From Lachnospiraceae bacterium (GTDB lineage Bacteria; Bacillota; Clostridia; Lachnospirales; Lachnospiraceae): DNA of 64,000 nt. Positions 16,752 through 26,140 of the stretch are shown here, piece after piece; position 1 is the first letter of the stretch; every line of letters begins with the position of its first letter. The stretch is taken from the NCBI GenBank assembly GCA_017479935.1, contig JAFVBO010000012.1:1-64000 (forward strand). Reading direction: 5' to 3'. The translations under genes and the position numbers were made by a program. The notes under the pieces are model-generated. The model saw nothing but the letters and a program-made list of their open reading frames with translations. It was not told the origin of the DNA and did no database searches.

Positions 16752-17837
16752 TTAGCAGTCGATCACCATCTCAGTCTCGCCATCGAACAGATAAACGTTC
16801 GCGTACGGAATGGAGAAGGTAATGGTGCTGTCCACTTCGGGCGTGTCATGCGGGTCAACCTTTAAGATGGCCTTGTCGTCTCCGGAGGTGATGTACACGT
16901 TCGTGTTGTCGCCCAGCATCTCGGTCAGCTCCACATCGCTCGTCAGCTGGTAGCTGTCAGGCTGCGCGCCCAGCACGATGGATTCCGGACGGAAACCGAA
17001 TACGATGCCCTTGCCTTCGTAAGCGGCAAGCTGCTCCGCAGAGAGCTTCTTGGACAGATCCAGCTTGTTGTTGCCGAAGCAAATGGCGCCGTCCTTGACG
17101 GTTCCTCTCTGGAAGTTCATCGGAGGCTCTCCGATGAAACCAGCCACGAAAACGTTCACCGGCTTGAAGTACAGTTCATAGGGAGTACCGACCTGCTGCA
17201 CGTAGCCGGCCTTCATGACGACGATCCGGTCCGCCATGGTCATGGCCTCGGTCTGGTCGTGGGTAACGTAAATCGTGGTGGCGCCGGTCTCGCGGTGGAT
17301 CTGCGTGATCTCGGAACGCATGGTAACACGCTGCTTCGCATCCAGGTTGGAAAGCGGCTCATCCATCAGGAAGATACCAACCTTGCGGATGATGGCGCGG
17401 CCGACGGCGACACGCTGACGCTGGCCACCGGACAGCGCTCTGGGCAGACGATCTAAGTAGTCCGTCAGGCCAAGGATCTTCGCGGTCTTCTTGACCTTCT
17501 CATCGATCACGTCTTCGTCTACGCCCTGCAGCGTTAAACCGAAGGCGAGGTTGTCGTAAACCGTCATCTGGGGATACAAAGCGTAGCTCTGGAAAACCAT
17601 CGCAATTTCCCTCTCGCGGGGGCCCATCTCGTTGGCCCGCTTGCCGTTGATCAGGAAGTCTCCCTTGCTGATGTCCTCCAGACCGGCGATCATTCGCAGA
17701 GTCGTGGACTTTCCGCAGCCGGAAGGGCCTACGAATACAATGAATTCGCCCTTTTCGATCTCCAGATTGAAATCATGGACGGCATGGAAGCCGTTCGGAT
17801 AAATCTTATTGATGTCTTTCAGAGTCAGATATGCCAT
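16752..17837 (-). CDS. Sugar ABC importer ATPase (MsmK/UgpC type), copy 1
   Basis: 361 residues from ATG 17837. Walker A GPSGCGKSTT near residue 39, Q-loop MVFQSYALYPQMTVYDN, signature LSGGQRQRVAVGRA, Walker B VGIFLMDEPLSNLDA and H-loop YVTHDQTEAM are followed by a C-terminal TOBE/OB regulatory domain. ATPases of this group energise CUT1-type sugar importers and are often shared among several. It is a paralogue of the gene at 24548-25633 and lies away from the permeases, between GH4 and kduI. Which importer each copy serves is not evident. Confidence 0.95.
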   Translation of the reverse strand: MAYLTLKDINKIYPNGFHAVHDFNLEIEKGEFIVFVGPSGCGKSTTLRMIAGLEDISKGDFLINGKRANEMGPREREIAMVFQSYALYPQMTVYDNLAFGLTLQGVDEDVIDEKVKKTAKILGLTDYLDRLPRALSGGQRQRVAVGRAIIRKVGIFLMDEPLSNLDAKQRVTMRSEITQIHRETGATTIYVTHDQTEAMTMADRIVVMKAGYVQQVGTPYELYFKPVNVFVAGFIGEPPMNFQRGTVKDGAICFGNNKLDLSKKLSAEQLAAYEGKGIVFGFRPESIVLGAQPDSYQLTSDVELTEMLGDNTNVYITSGDDKAILKVDPHDTPEVDSTITFSIPYANVYLFDGETEMVIDC

Positions 17838-18015
17838 TGTTTTATACCCCCTATTGGTTTCGTTTGCAGCATATATATGTTCAGTATAAGGGATGCCGTC
17901 CTTTTCCGCTATCCCAAAAACAAACTTCTTTATATACAAATCGGAGTCATTCTGCACAAAAAGCGATCTTTTGCTTCTCCGGCATCCGTCTTAAATACCA
18001 AGACCGCTTTCTTTC

Positions 18016-19422
18016 CTATTTCAGAAAGCCGGACAGATCATACCACGGCTCCAGATACGCTCTTGTTGCCTGCACCATTTCCCGGAACGCCGCCCGGCCG
18101 TCCTTCTCATCTAAGCCGCCGCACAAGGGCTGCGCGAGGAAAACCTCCTCCAGTGCCTTTAAATCGCGGGCCTTGATGGCCGCATAGGTGTTTTCGATGT
18201 TCAGGGCATTTCGCGCGATCAGCGCTTCGACCGGCTTCGGAAGCGGCGCGGCCACCAGCGGCGTCACGCTGTCCTCGTCAAACACGTGGTTTACTTCCAC
18301 GACGGAACCGATCGGAAGTCCCATCATCTGCCCCCGGTTGATCGTGTTGGCGTTGGAGACTACCTTTCCAAAGCCCAGGATTGCCTTCATCAGCTCAATC
18401 AGCTCCTCGGGGCTTCGCTCGGGAACAATCTCCTTCTCCCCGCGGGCAATGGCCTCCGATTCGGCGATCTTCTTTCTCTGATCTTCCTTGCGGTAATCCA
18501 CCGTGGTCAGATGGTACAGCCACTCATCCGGCGCTTCTTTCCCGTACAGGTACCACCCGCGGTCCAGAAATTCCACCAGATGCCGGTCGCCGGCCGCGGC
18601 CAGAACACCGTAGCGTTTAAAGAGATCCATCTTCACCTTATTTCCGTAGAAGAACGGATTCTCGCGGAAGTCCCAGGGCTCTACCCCCGGCTTTTCCGTA
18701 TAGCCGGACTCGTAATATTTCTCGATGAAGGAAGGCAACAGGGACAGCACGTCCACGCCCTTGTACCGGGCCTTGGGGATCCAGGTGAAGTGGTTGATGC
18801 CCGAGGCATCGATCACCAGCTCATGCCGATCCGGACGCTTTACCTTCAGCTCTTCCTTGATCACGCAGCAGAGGAAATCCTCCGCGTTAAACACTTCATG
18901 ACAGCACCCAAAGGCTTTGATCTCCGGGAAGACGTCAAACAGCGTCTTGACACAGATGGTCATGGGATTGGTCAGGTTGATGACCCAGGCCTTCGGACAG
19001 TATGCGCGAATGGCCTTCGCAAAGCCCTCGTAAATCGGAACGGTCCGCATCGCGCGCAGCACGCCGCCGGGCCCCACGGTATCGCCCACCGACTGATAGA
19101 CGCCGTACTTTTCCGGGATGTGCACATCGGCCGCCATCTCGTCGAATGTTCCGGGCAGGATCGAGATGGCCACAAAATCCGCCCCCTGAAGCGCTTCCTC
19201 CAGGGAAGAAGCCACCACGTAGTTCCACCTGGATATCGTTTTCGGATGCGCGTTGATCCGCTCCCCGATTTTCCGGTTCCTCTCGGCAGCCTCCCGGTCG
19301 ATATCATACAGGGCTATTTCTCCGCCAAGACCTTCCGTCAAGGCCAGATCATTCATAAAAACCCGCGCCCAGGCTTTGGAACCGCCACCTATGTAAGCGA
19401 GTTTTATCTGCTTTTTATTCAA
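18016..19422 (-). CDS. GH4 family glycosidase, probable alpha-galacturonidase
   Basis: 468 residues. The start is TTG 19422, seven bases after a GGGAG site; the next ATG would cut off the NAD-binding segment. LAYIGGGSKAWARVF is the Rossmann motif, GCCHEVF holds the metal-binding Cys-His typical of GH4, and NLTNPM and INHFTW are further family blocks. GH4 enzymes use NAD and Mn in an oxidation-elimination mechanism. Homologues near Lpl transporters (for example LplD of Bacillus) act on alpha-galacturonides, which fits this pectin locus, but alpha-glucosidase or galactosidase activity is not excluded. It is divergent from the AraC regulator, with 85 bases between. Confidence 0.88.
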   Translation of the reverse strand: MNKKQIKLAYIGGGSKAWARVFMNDLALTEGLGGEIALYDIDREAAERNRKIGERINAHPKTISRWNYVVASSLEEALQGADFVAISILPGTFDEMAADVHIPEKYGVYQSVGDTVGPGGVLRAMRTVPIYEGFAKAIRAYCPKAWVINLTNPMTICVKTLFDVFPEIKAFGCCHEVFNAEDFLCCVIKEELKVKRPDRHELVIDASGINHFTWIPKARYKGVDVLSLLPSFIEKYYESGYTEKPGVEPWDFRENPFFYGNKVKMDLFKRYGVLAAAGDRHLVEFLDRGWYLYGKEAPDEWLYHLTTVDYRKEDQRKKIAESEAIARGEKEIVPERSPEELIELMKAILGFGKVVSNANTINRGQMMGLPIGSVVEVNHVFDEDSVTPLVAAPLPKPVEALIARNALNIENTYAAIKARDLKALEEVFLAQPLCGGLDEKDGRAAFREMVQATRAYLEPWYDLSGFLK

Positions 19423-19507
19423 AATATTTCTCCCTCCCAGGGATGGACAAAACAGACCTTTCCTGTTACAATGTGTTAAATAGCAACACGGAAAGGAGGA
19501 ACTGTCC

Positions 19508-20293
19508 ATGAACGGCATACTCTATGTCGGGAAGCATACGCTCACGTACAATGTTCAGAAACATGAGCACACGACATGGGAACTCATTTACTGTACCGAA
19601 GGAAACGGCGTGTTTTCTTTCGCGGACGGCCCTCTCGCCTACAGTGCGGGTGACGTCGTCATTATTCCGCCTTCCCTTCCCCACACCAATAATAGTGAGA
19701 CAGGCTTCACCAACATCCACGTCAACCTGGCCGACACAACACTTACGACAAAAAAACCGGTACTGATCCACGATGACTCAAATGAGTTTCTTCTCCATGC
19801 TTTTACGGCGGCATTCTATCATTTCAACAGTACGTCCCCGTATCGGAGCGCTTTGCTGTCCGCGTACGGAAATCTTCTGGCCTGCTACATGATGGCCTAC
19901 CAGCAGACGCCTTCGCACAGCCGCGTAGTGGAAGAAATCGAAAACCACATCATCCATCACTATCCGGACTGTCAATACGAACTCGACACCTACTTGCGAA
20001 GCTTCCCCTTCAGCTACGACTACCTGCGCAAGCTCTTCAAGAAGGAGCTGGGCGTCACGCCACACAAATACCTGATGGATCTTCGTCTGCAGGCAGCGGC
20101 TGACCGCTTATCATCCATTCCGGATGACAACAATATCACGGAAATCTCGCGTCTCTGCGGCTTTAAGGAGCCTTTGTACTTCTCCCGGATGTTCAAGAAA
20201 AAGTACGGGGTTGCTCCGAGCTTTTACTTTGAGGAAAGCCAGAAGCAGACTTCCCCGACAAACTCCGAGGATGTAAAAGTGATGCTGGATTAA
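19508..20293 (+). CDS. AraC-family transcriptional regulator of the pectin locus
   Basis: 261 residues from ATG 19508, with GGAAAGGAGG eight bases upstream. The N-terminal cupin sensor domain shows HEHTTWELIYCTEGNGVF and GDVVIIPPSLPH. The C-terminal two-helix-turn-helix domain shows FSYDYLRKLFKKELGVTPHKYL and ITEISRLCGFKEPLYFSRMFKKKYG. It is the only plus-strand gene inside the locus and reads away from GH4, so the shared 85-bp gap (with a TGTTACAATGTG...AGCAACA partial dyad) is the likely operator. The ligand is presumably a galacturonide; that is inference. Confidence 0.93.
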   Translation: MNGILYVGKHTLTYNVQKHEHTTWELIYCTEGNGVFSFADGPLAYSAGDVVIIPPSLPHTNNSETGFTNIHVNLADTTLTTKKPVLIHDDSNEFLLHAFTAAFYHFNSTSPYRSALLSAYGNLLACYMMAYQQTPSHSRVVEEIENHIIHHYPDCQYELDTYLRSFPFSYDYLRKLFKKELGVTPHKYLMDLRLQAAADRLSSIPDDNNITEISRLCGFKEPLYFSRMFKKKYGVAPSFYFEESQKQTSPTNSEDVKVMLD

Positions 20294-20300
20294 TCGCACC

Positions 20301-20347
20301 CTTCTTTCCTATGTCGAACGGCACGTTCCTTTCGCATAGAAAAGAAG
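20301..20347 (+). terminator. Terminator of the AraC regulator gene
   Basis: CTTCTTTCCTATG pairs with CATAGAAAAGAAG with one mismatch, followed by GTTTTCTTTTT. Also usable from the GH105 side. Confidence 0.8.
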
Positions 20348-20360
20348 GTTTTCTTTTTGT

Positions 20361-21485
20361 TTACAGCCGCTTGACCTCTGTGTAGCACAGAAGGAACGGA
20401 GCGACGCCCTTGGCATCGTTCTCCACGACCGGCTCCGAGATGTAGTACTCGTAAGAGCCATCACGTCTTCTGTTATTTTCCGGGCCAAGTCCTGCCACCA
20501 GGCAGATCCCGCCCAGATTCAGGTTTCCATCCGTAAAGGACAGATATTTCTCAACGATGCCGTGGAAGGTCTTTTCGCCCTTCGCGGCATATTCTTTATC
20601 CAGGAAGCCAAGGCGCGCGCCCTTTAACATGGCGTAGGCGATCATGCTGCTTCCGCTTGTCTCCAGGTAATTTCCCTCACGGCCGCCCTGGTCCACCACC
20701 TGATAGTACAGGCCGGTTTCCGGATCGGCATAGCGGGCAATTCCTTCTATCAGTTCCGCAAAGATGGCGGGAAGCTTCCCATTCTTATCCTCCGGAATGA
20801 TCTCCAGCAGATCGGCTAACGCCACGGAGAACCATCCGATCGAGCGGAGCCAGAAGTTCTTCGAGCACCCGGTCTCAGGGTCTGCCCAGAAGGCGGTCTT
20901 TGTGGCATCGTAGCCGTGGTAATACAGCTTCTTTTCTTCGTCGAACATGCGCGCGCGCACATTTTCGATCTGGTGAAGAATATCCGTATAATCCCCATCT
21001 CCGAAGTTCTTTTCGTACAGGGCATAAAATGGCTGCGCCATGTAGATGCCATCCAGCCATACCTGATTCGGATAGATCAGCTTATGCCAGAAGTTGCCTT
21101 CGTACGTACGAGGCTGTTCCTTGATCTGGCTGTACAGGAGGTCCGCCGCCAGACGGAACTTTTCCTTTCCGGTTTTCTGATACAGCGGAAACAGAACGCG
21201 GCCTTCGTTGATATCATCCACGCTGAACTTTTCCCGGTTATAGCGCAGAATACTTCCGTCCTCCGCGACAAAGTAATCAATCAGGCTCTCCGCAAAATCC
21301 ACGTATTCGGCCTGACCGGTGATTTCGGTCATGGCAAGAAGCGCCGTCATCATGCAGCCGTCAATGTAATTCCAGTCCGAAGGCTTTCCCTGGCGCACTT
21401 TTTCAATGTTCCAGACGGTTCGCTCCGGGGTGGATTCTCTGATCAGCCGGCTGACATAGGCATCAATTTCCGCGTAAACTGACAT
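20361..21485 (-). CDS. GH105 unsaturated rhamnogalacturonyl/galacturonyl hydrolase
   Basis: 374 residues from ATG 21485 (CGAAAGGAAAAAAG upstream). The (alpha/alpha)6-barrel blocks DWNYIDGCMMTALLAM, IYMAQPFYALY, HGYDATKTAFWAD and LRSIGWFSVALADLLE match YteR/YesR, in which a conserved Asp hydrates the enol ether of delta-4,5-unsaturated uronic acids. No signal peptide, so it acts on imported unsaturated oligosaccharides and yields the 5-keto-4-deoxyuronate that KduI isomerises. It follows GH28 by 132 bases. Confidence 0.95.
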   Translation of the reverse strand: MSVYAEIDAYVSRLIRESTPERTVWNIEKVRQGKPSDWNYIDGCMMTALLAMTEITGQAEYVDFAESLIDYFVAEDGSILRYNREKFSVDDINEGRVLFPLYQKTGKEKFRLAADLLYSQIKEQPRTYEGNFWHKLIYPNQVWLDGIYMAQPFYALYEKNFGDGDYTDILHQIENVRARMFDEEKKLYYHGYDATKTAFWADPETGCSKNFWLRSIGWFSVALADLLEIIPEDKNGKLPAIFAELIEGIARYADPETGLYYQVVDQGGREGNYLETSGSSMIAYAMLKGARLGFLDKEYAAKGEKTFHGIVEKYLSFTDGNLNLGGICLVAGLGPENNRRRDGSYEYYISEPVVENDAKGVAPFLLCYTEVKRL

Positions 21486-21560
21486 TTCTTTTTTCCTTTC
21501 GTATCTGCCCGGAGCTTCCTTCCGAAAGCACATCGTGCTCCCAAACGGGCACTTCAGGCA

Positions 21561-21659
21561 GGATCTACGACCACTTCTACTCTTCCACTAAGGATCTGTA
21601 ATGATCTGCGACAACTTCTACTCTCTCACAAGCGATCCGTAGTGATCCGCGACCACTTC
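21561..21659. repeat. 41-bp tandem duplication of the GH28 gene 3' end
   Basis: The last 41 bases of the GH28 gene, including its stop codon, are followed by a second diverged copy and a partial third. The copies share CTACTCT starts and GATC-rich cores. It is non-coding after the first stop. Confidence 0.7.
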
Positions 21660-23192
21660 TTCGCCGTCCACGCCCTCTAAGTGTACATTCTTCAGGCGAA
21701 TCGACTTCACGTTGTCCATGAAGAGGCCTAAGCGGCAGCGCTGTTTGGCGAACTCTTCCATCGCGGGGATTCCGGGCTTCGCATCCTCGGCAAAGGATAC
21801 GTTCACGTTCTCCATCACCACTTCGCCCACGGGCTGCTCCGGCAGACCGTCGATGTAGCAGGCAGCCACCTGCGCGTCCGTGCAGTCGAGATCACGGAAG
21901 GCAAACGAACCCAGGTACGGTGTGCGATCGTCGACGGGAAGCTTTTCACGGCTCCACACATACTCCGAATGGCGGTCCGGATCACAGCAGTTGTAATACA
22001 TGTTGATGACGATCGGGGTCAGCACGCCATCCATGCGGATGTTCTCAAACGCCACCTGATCGATCACGCAGTCCTCTCCGCGCCCGCGGCGGGTTTTGAT
22101 CCGAAGTCCGCGGTCCGTCTGGCGGAAATAGCAATGGGATACTTCCAGATTCTTGACTCCGGCACCGATTTCACTGCCCAGAGTCACCGCGCCATGGCCA
22201 AACTCCATCAGGCAGTTCCGGATCACGTGATGATCCGCCGCCTGCTTATAGCGCTTTCCGAGCTCGATCTTGCCGGACTTGACCGCGATACAGTCATCGC
22301 CCACGCTGAAGCGGCAGCCGATGATGTTGACGTGATCGCACGCTTCCGGATCGATGGCATCCGTGTTCGGGCTCACCTTCGGAGCCTTTACCGTCACCTG
22401 ATAGAAGGAAACATTCTTGCTGAAATACGGGTGGAACTGCCAGGAGGCGGAGTTACATCCCGTTATGCCGTGAATGCAAACGTTTTCACAGCGGTTAAAG
22501 AAGAACAGACGGGGCCTTGTGATCGGCACATCCTTAAAATTCGTCCAGAAATCAGTGTTCTGGGCATTTCCGTCCACGGTACCGGGGCCGATGATCGTGA
22601 TGTCCTCCGCGTAAGCGGCCATCACAAAGCCCTGATTCATGGGCTGGGACAGACCTTCAAACGTGCCGAAGCAAATCGGTTCGCCGGTCGTCATGTCCTT
22701 CACTTCCCCGGGAAGAACCGGATAGGAAGCGCGGTCGGTCGAGCCAAGAAGCGTTGCGCCTTCGGCAAACTCCAGCGTGACATGGCTCTTTAAAGCCAAG
22801 GGGAGCGTACTATATGTACCCGCCGGGAAATACAGTCTTCCTCCCTTCGGAAGGAAGTGAATGGCGGTCTGGATCGCACAGGTATCGTCTGTCTTTCCAT
22901 CGCCTGTGGCTCCGAAATCCCGCACATTGATGGCGCACACATCCGCCTTCGTGTGAAAGGAACAGGTTTCCGTCGGAAGCGGCGAAACGCCTTCTTCCTT
23001 CGGCATAAACTGAAGCGTCAGCTCATAGGAAGCATCCGGTTTCAGCCCGAACAGGGAAAACACGTTGCTGTCCCCTTCGAATGCCTTTTCACCATTACAA
23101 ATCACTTGATACGCCTGCGGCGCATAGTAGGGAGCATCATTTTCAAGCTCAAAGCAGGCTGATGTCTGGCTGACAAATAAAACCCGTATCAT
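21618..23192 (-). CDS. GH28 polygalacturonase-type glycosidase
   Basis: 524 residues. The first 85 or so look like a fibronectin-type beta domain (YYAPQAYQVICNGEKAFEG...SYELTLQF). A parallel beta-helix follows, opening with VRDFGATGDGKTDDT. All four GH28 motifs are present: NTDAID, GDDCIAVKSG, GHGAVTLGSEIG and RIKTRRGRG, with three catalytic Asp and the Arg-Ile-Lys. The enzyme inverts alpha-1,4-galacturonide bonds, as an exo-polygalacturonase or rhamnogalacturonase. No signal peptide is seen, so it is probably intracellular. Its ATG overlaps the preceding stop as ATGA. Confidence 0.95.
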   Translation of the reverse strand: MIRVLFVSQTSACFELENDAPYYAPQAYQVICNGEKAFEGDSNVFSLFGLKPDASYELTLQFMPKEEGVSPLPTETCSFHTKADVCAINVRDFGATGDGKTDDTCAIQTAIHFLPKGGRLYFPAGTYSTLPLALKSHVTLEFAEGATLLGSTDRASYPVLPGEVKDMTTGEPICFGTFEGLSQPMNQGFVMAAYAEDITIIGPGTVDGNAQNTDFWTNFKDVPITRPRLFFFNRCENVCIHGITGCNSASWQFHPYFSKNVSFYQVTVKAPKVSPNTDAIDPEACDHVNIIGCRFSVGDDCIAVKSGKIELGKRYKQAADHHVIRNCLMEFGHGAVTLGSEIGAGVKNLEVSHCYFRQTDRGLRIKTRRGRGEDCVIDQVAFENIRMDGVLTPIVINMYYNCCDPDRHSEYVWSREKLPVDDRTPYLGSFAFRDLDCTDAQVAACYIDGLPEQPVGEVVMENVNVSFAEDAKPGIPAMEEFAKQRCRLGLFMDNVKSIRLKNVHLEGVDGEEVVADHYGSLVRE

Positions 23193-23851
23193 TTCGTCTT
23201 TTTTCCTTCCCCGCCCTTGACGGAAGCCGTCGCGTCATCCACAATCCGAATCATGAGGTGCTTGATGGCGATAAACATCTGATCAAAGCCCATGGAAAAA
23301 AGTCCGAACAGGATAGGACCCACGCCAAGCGGCAATTGATCCGTCAGTCCGAACACCGTAATGATGGCGGCATTGATCATATTGTAGAGCGAATAAACAA
23401 AATACAAAATCAGAAAACAATAGAAAATATTGGCGAAGAAACTCACCAGGCTCCGCGACGGAAACATCATCCAGTCGTCGTTGGCGCCCTCTGTCTGCGC
23501 AAAATAGCGCAGGATACTGTTGATCAGCAGGTCTGTCACCATACCCATCACGATGCCGACCACAAACAACATGTCGTACAGATCCGTGATGTAGATTCCA
23601 AGACCCCACAGAATGAAAAAGCAGACAGCCCCGTAAAACCAGGCCTTCATAAGAATGATCTTTAAGCCATGTGAAAGCTCAAATTTGGGGCCGGATTTAT
23701 ATTTCTTCAGCTCTTCCTTGGAAACCTTGGGAGAGTTTTCTTCGTTCGCCTCCACCAGGTCCTTGACCGCTTCCGATTTTAATTCATAATACCCGGCTGC
23801 CGTCTTCTGCTCTTCGGGGGACAACGTTTGTTTGTTCTTTTTGTCTGCCAT
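23189..23851 (-). CDS. Small membrane protein of the pectin transport locus (220 aa)
   Basis: Residues 1-60 are charged and hydrophilic (KELKKYKSGPKFELSHG region), followed by about four hydrophobic helices at roughly 67-90, 92-112, 130-155 and 165-190. The C-terminus is lysine-rich (KGGEGKKTK). No family is recognised with confidence. It is translationally coupled to GH28 (4-base overlap) and follows a hairpin after the 183-aa gene. An accessory role in sugar import or membrane recruitment of the intracellular enzymes is a guess from context. Confidence 0.75.
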   Translation of the reverse strand: MADKKNKQTLSPEEQKTAAGYYELKSEAVKDLVEANEENSPKVSKEELKKYKSGPKFELSHGLKIILMKAWFYGAVCFFILWGLGIYITDLYDMLFVVGIVMGMVTDLLINSILRYFAQTEGANDDWMMFPSRSLVSFFANIFYCFLILYFVYSLYNMINAAIITVFGLTDQLPLGVGPILFGLFSMGFDQMFIAIKHLMIRIVDDATASVKGGEGKKTK

Positions 23852-23898
23852 GCCGGTCCCTTCTTAACGAAATTTCTTTTTTCTCTTCCTAGAACAGC

Positions 23899-23928
23899 GG
23901 GAGGCCTATAGCTAAAGAAAGGCCTCCC
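23899..23928 (-). terminator. Hairpin between two small membrane protein genes
   Basis: GGGAGGCCT/AGGCCTCCC stem with a 12-base loop. No T-run on the minus strand, so it may be a processing or stabilising hairpin rather than a strong terminator. Confidence 0.5.
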
Positions 23929-23994
23929 GGATGAATTCCTCTTTACGCTTTCCCGGATCCTTTGTGTATTCAGAACCGAATAAAGCGATAATTT

Positions 23995-24546
23995 TTAGTC
24001 CTCGCCGGAGATATCAATCTCATCCAGCTTGCCGTTGTCTTCCACGGCTACGGAGGTATTGATCTTGCGGATCAGTTTGGAATAAATCGGCAGCAGCGCG
24101 ATCAGGACAACCGCTACGATGAGGGCAGTGATGTGTGCCCGCAGCATATTGTAAGCCTGCGCGATATACGCCGTATTCTGATCGATCACGATCGGGCTCT
24201 CCGCTCTCGTAATGGCATTCATGATGCGGCCCGAGTAGTAGGTGTCCGCAAAGATGATCAGGGCGATCATCGCAAACATCAGAAGCAGCATCGGAATGTT
24301 CACCTTCTTACGATGAGGGAAGGCATTCAGGAAACACACAAACGACAGGATCGAGAACAGCATGGTAGCGAAACCGCACAGGCCCATGTTCGCACCCTGG
24401 ATCTTCGCCGTGGTATCCGAAATATGTGTCAGGTTCAGAGAGTAAATCAGGAAGGCCACCACCAGGGCAAGCATCGGGATGGTCTGCGGTTTACGCTTCA
24501 GAGAGACGATGATTTTCCGCCCGAGCTCCTTAAAGAAATTGCCCAT
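23995..24546 (-). CDS. Small four-helix membrane protein (183 aa)
   Basis: Unknown family. A basic N-terminus (KELGRKIIVSLKRKPQTIP) precedes hydrophobic segments near 23-40, 52-75, 84-103 and 136-155; the tail is acidic (DNGKLDEIDISGED). Its ATG lies one base after the stop of the MsmK-like ATPase gene (TAAGATG), which implies co-translation and perhaps physical association with that ATPase. It is one of several unassigned membrane proteins packed around the importer. Confidence 0.75.
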   Translation of the reverse strand: MGNFFKELGRKIIVSLKRKPQTIPMLALVVAFLIYSLNLTHISDTTAKIQGANMGLCGFATMLFSILSFVCFLNAFPHRKKVNIPMLLLMFAMIALIIFADTYYSGRIMNAITRAESPIVIDQNTAYIAQAYNMLRAHITALIVAVVLIALLPIYSKLIRKINTSVAVEDNGKLDEIDISGED

Positions 24547-24547
24547 C

Positions 24548-25633
24548 TTAAGCTTCCCCCTTTCGAATCGCGTTCGTGGTCTCTTTGTCGAAGAAGTGCA
24601 TACGCGTAAAGTGAAGCTTTACGGTATCGCCCGCCTTGTGATCGCACCAGCCGCGAAGCTTCGCGGTGATCTTGTCGCTGGCTTTCTTCGAGTTGCCAAG
24701 ATGGCCATGAACCAGTGTATTCATACCCAGGTTTTCGTTCGAGAACACATTCATGCAGACCTCTCCGCCTTCTTCGATGTTCTCCGGACGAACGCCCAGC
24801 GTAATCTCTTTTCCGACATATCCGGCCAAGGTCGCCTGATCTTCGGCATTTAAGGAAACCGTAAACTGCTCGCCCACAAGGCGCCCCGCTTCTACCTTCA
24901 CATCGAAGAAGTTCATCGGAGGAAGGCCGATAAAGCTGGCGACAAACAGGTTGTTGGGCGAATCATACAGTTCAAGCGGCGTACCCACCTGCTGTACATG
25001 TCCCATGGACATACAGACAATGCGGTCTGCCAGTGTCAAGGCTTCCGTCTGGTCATGCGTAACATACAGCATGGTGGCTTTCAGGCGCTTGTGAAGCAGA
25101 AGGATCTCGCGACGGGTTGCGCCACGAAGCTTCGCATCCAGGTTGGAAAGCGGCTCGTCAAACAGGAATACCTTGGGGTTACGAACGATGGAACGGCCCA
25201 TGGCCACACGCTGTCTCTGACCACCGGAAAGCTGAGACGGTTTCTTGTTCAGCTGCTCGGTCAGGCCTAAGATCTCGGCGGCCGCCAGAACCTTCTTATG
25301 GATGACATTGGGGTCTTCCTTCCGAAGGGTCAGGGAGAAAGCCATGTTCTCATAAATCGTCATATGACCGTACAGGGCATAGTTCTGGAAAACCATGGCC
25401 ATATCGCGGTCCTTGGCAGGTGTCTGAGTGATGTCCTTGCCATCTAAGATCAGCTTTCCGTTGGAGATGTCCTCCAGACCGGCGATCATGCGCAGGGTGG
25501 TGGACTTTCCGCATCCGGAGGGTCCTACCAGAACGATCAGTTCTCCGTCTTTTACATCCAGGTTGAAGTCAAAGACGGCCTGTACCTTATTATCGTAAAT
25601 CTTATCTACATGTTCCAGTTTCAGCTGTGCCAT
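24548..25633 (-). CDS. Sugar ABC importer ATPase (MsmK/UgpC type), copy 2
   Basis: 361 residues with GPSGCGKSTT (Walker A), VFQNYALYGHMTIYEN (Q-loop), QLSGGQRQRVAMGRS (signature), KVFLFDEPLSNLDA (Walker B), YVTHDQTEAL (H-loop) and a C-terminal TOBE-like domain from about 235. It lies between two unassigned membrane protein genes, in the same direction as the LplABC-like importer upstream, so it is the best candidate for that importer's ATPase. Confidence 0.95.
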   Translation of the reverse strand: MAQLKLEHVDKIYDNKVQAVFDFNLDVKDGELIVLVGPSGCGKSTTLRMIAGLEDISNGKLILDGKDITQTPAKDRDMAMVFQNYALYGHMTIYENMAFSLTLRKEDPNVIHKKVLAAAEILGLTEQLNKKPSQLSGGQRQRVAMGRSIVRNPKVFLFDEPLSNLDAKLRGATRREILLLHKRLKATMLYVTHDQTEALTLADRIVCMSMGHVQQVGTPLELYDSPNNLFVASFIGLPPMNFFDVKVEAGRLVGEQFTVSLNAEDQATLAGYVGKEITLGVRPENIEEGGEVCMNVFSNENLGMNTLVHGHLGNSKKASDKITAKLRGWCDHKAGDTVKLHFTRMHFFDKETTNAIRKGEA

Positions 25634-25648
25634 AACCTCTCTCCTCCC

Positions 25649-26140
25649 TTAAGCGGCCTTCTTTGCCATTGCAGCCAGATGCCCGCTTAAGTCACTGCTC
25701 TTCTTGAAGCCAATGACCGCGCTCACAAGGCAGCAGACAGCGGATGCGCAAAGGTAAACAACGCAACGGACAAACTGGGGGGTCTCCATAACCGTGATGA
25801 CCTGATCTTTAATGGTCACCGTGGCCGCATGGGCGGTCATGGGATAGATAAAGATGCGGGCAATCTGGATAATCCCCAGCAGGATCAGAAGCCAGGAATA
25901 TGCAACCTTGTAATTCTTGATGCCTTCGGACGCCAAGAAAGCGGCCAGCATGAAGATCAGGTTGTACAGGATGGACGCGCCAATTAAGATGTTGTAATAG
26001 TAACTGCTCACGTCCGATTTATAAATACTGACAAAGAAGAAAACATTAAACAGAATAGCTAACAGGGCCAGGCCGGAAGAAAGCGTATTCTTTGTAAAAC
26101 GCATGCGGTCTAACTCGATTTCGCGATTTTCGTTCGTCAT
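25649..26140 (-). CDS. Small four-helix membrane protein (163 aa)
   Basis: Unrecognised. Four predicted helices at about 18-35, 45-66, 75-98 and 122-142 with short loops, and a Lys-rich end (LAAMAKKAA). It overlaps the preceding gene by ATGA and lies 15 bases before the MsmK-like ATPase gene. It resembles the 197-aa neighbour in topology rather than in obvious sequence. Confidence 0.75.
   Translation of the reverse strand: MTNENREIELDRMRFTKNTLSSGLALLAILFNVFFFVSIYKSDVSSYYYNILIGASILYNLIFMLAAFLASEGIKNYKVAYSWLLILLGIIQIARIFIYPMTAHAATVTIKDQVITVMETPQFVRCVVYLCASAVCCLVSAVIGFKKSSDLSGHLAAMAKKAA

Noticed and set aside
18286..19479. Long plus-strand open frame of 397 codons
   Set aside because: It lies opposite the GH4 gene, which has clear family motifs and a ribosome site; the plus-strand frame has neither.
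24133..24609. Plus-strand frame opposite the 183-aa membrane protein
   Set aside because: Antisense shadow rich in His, Arg and Gln; the minus-strand gene is coupled to the ATPase by TAAGATG.
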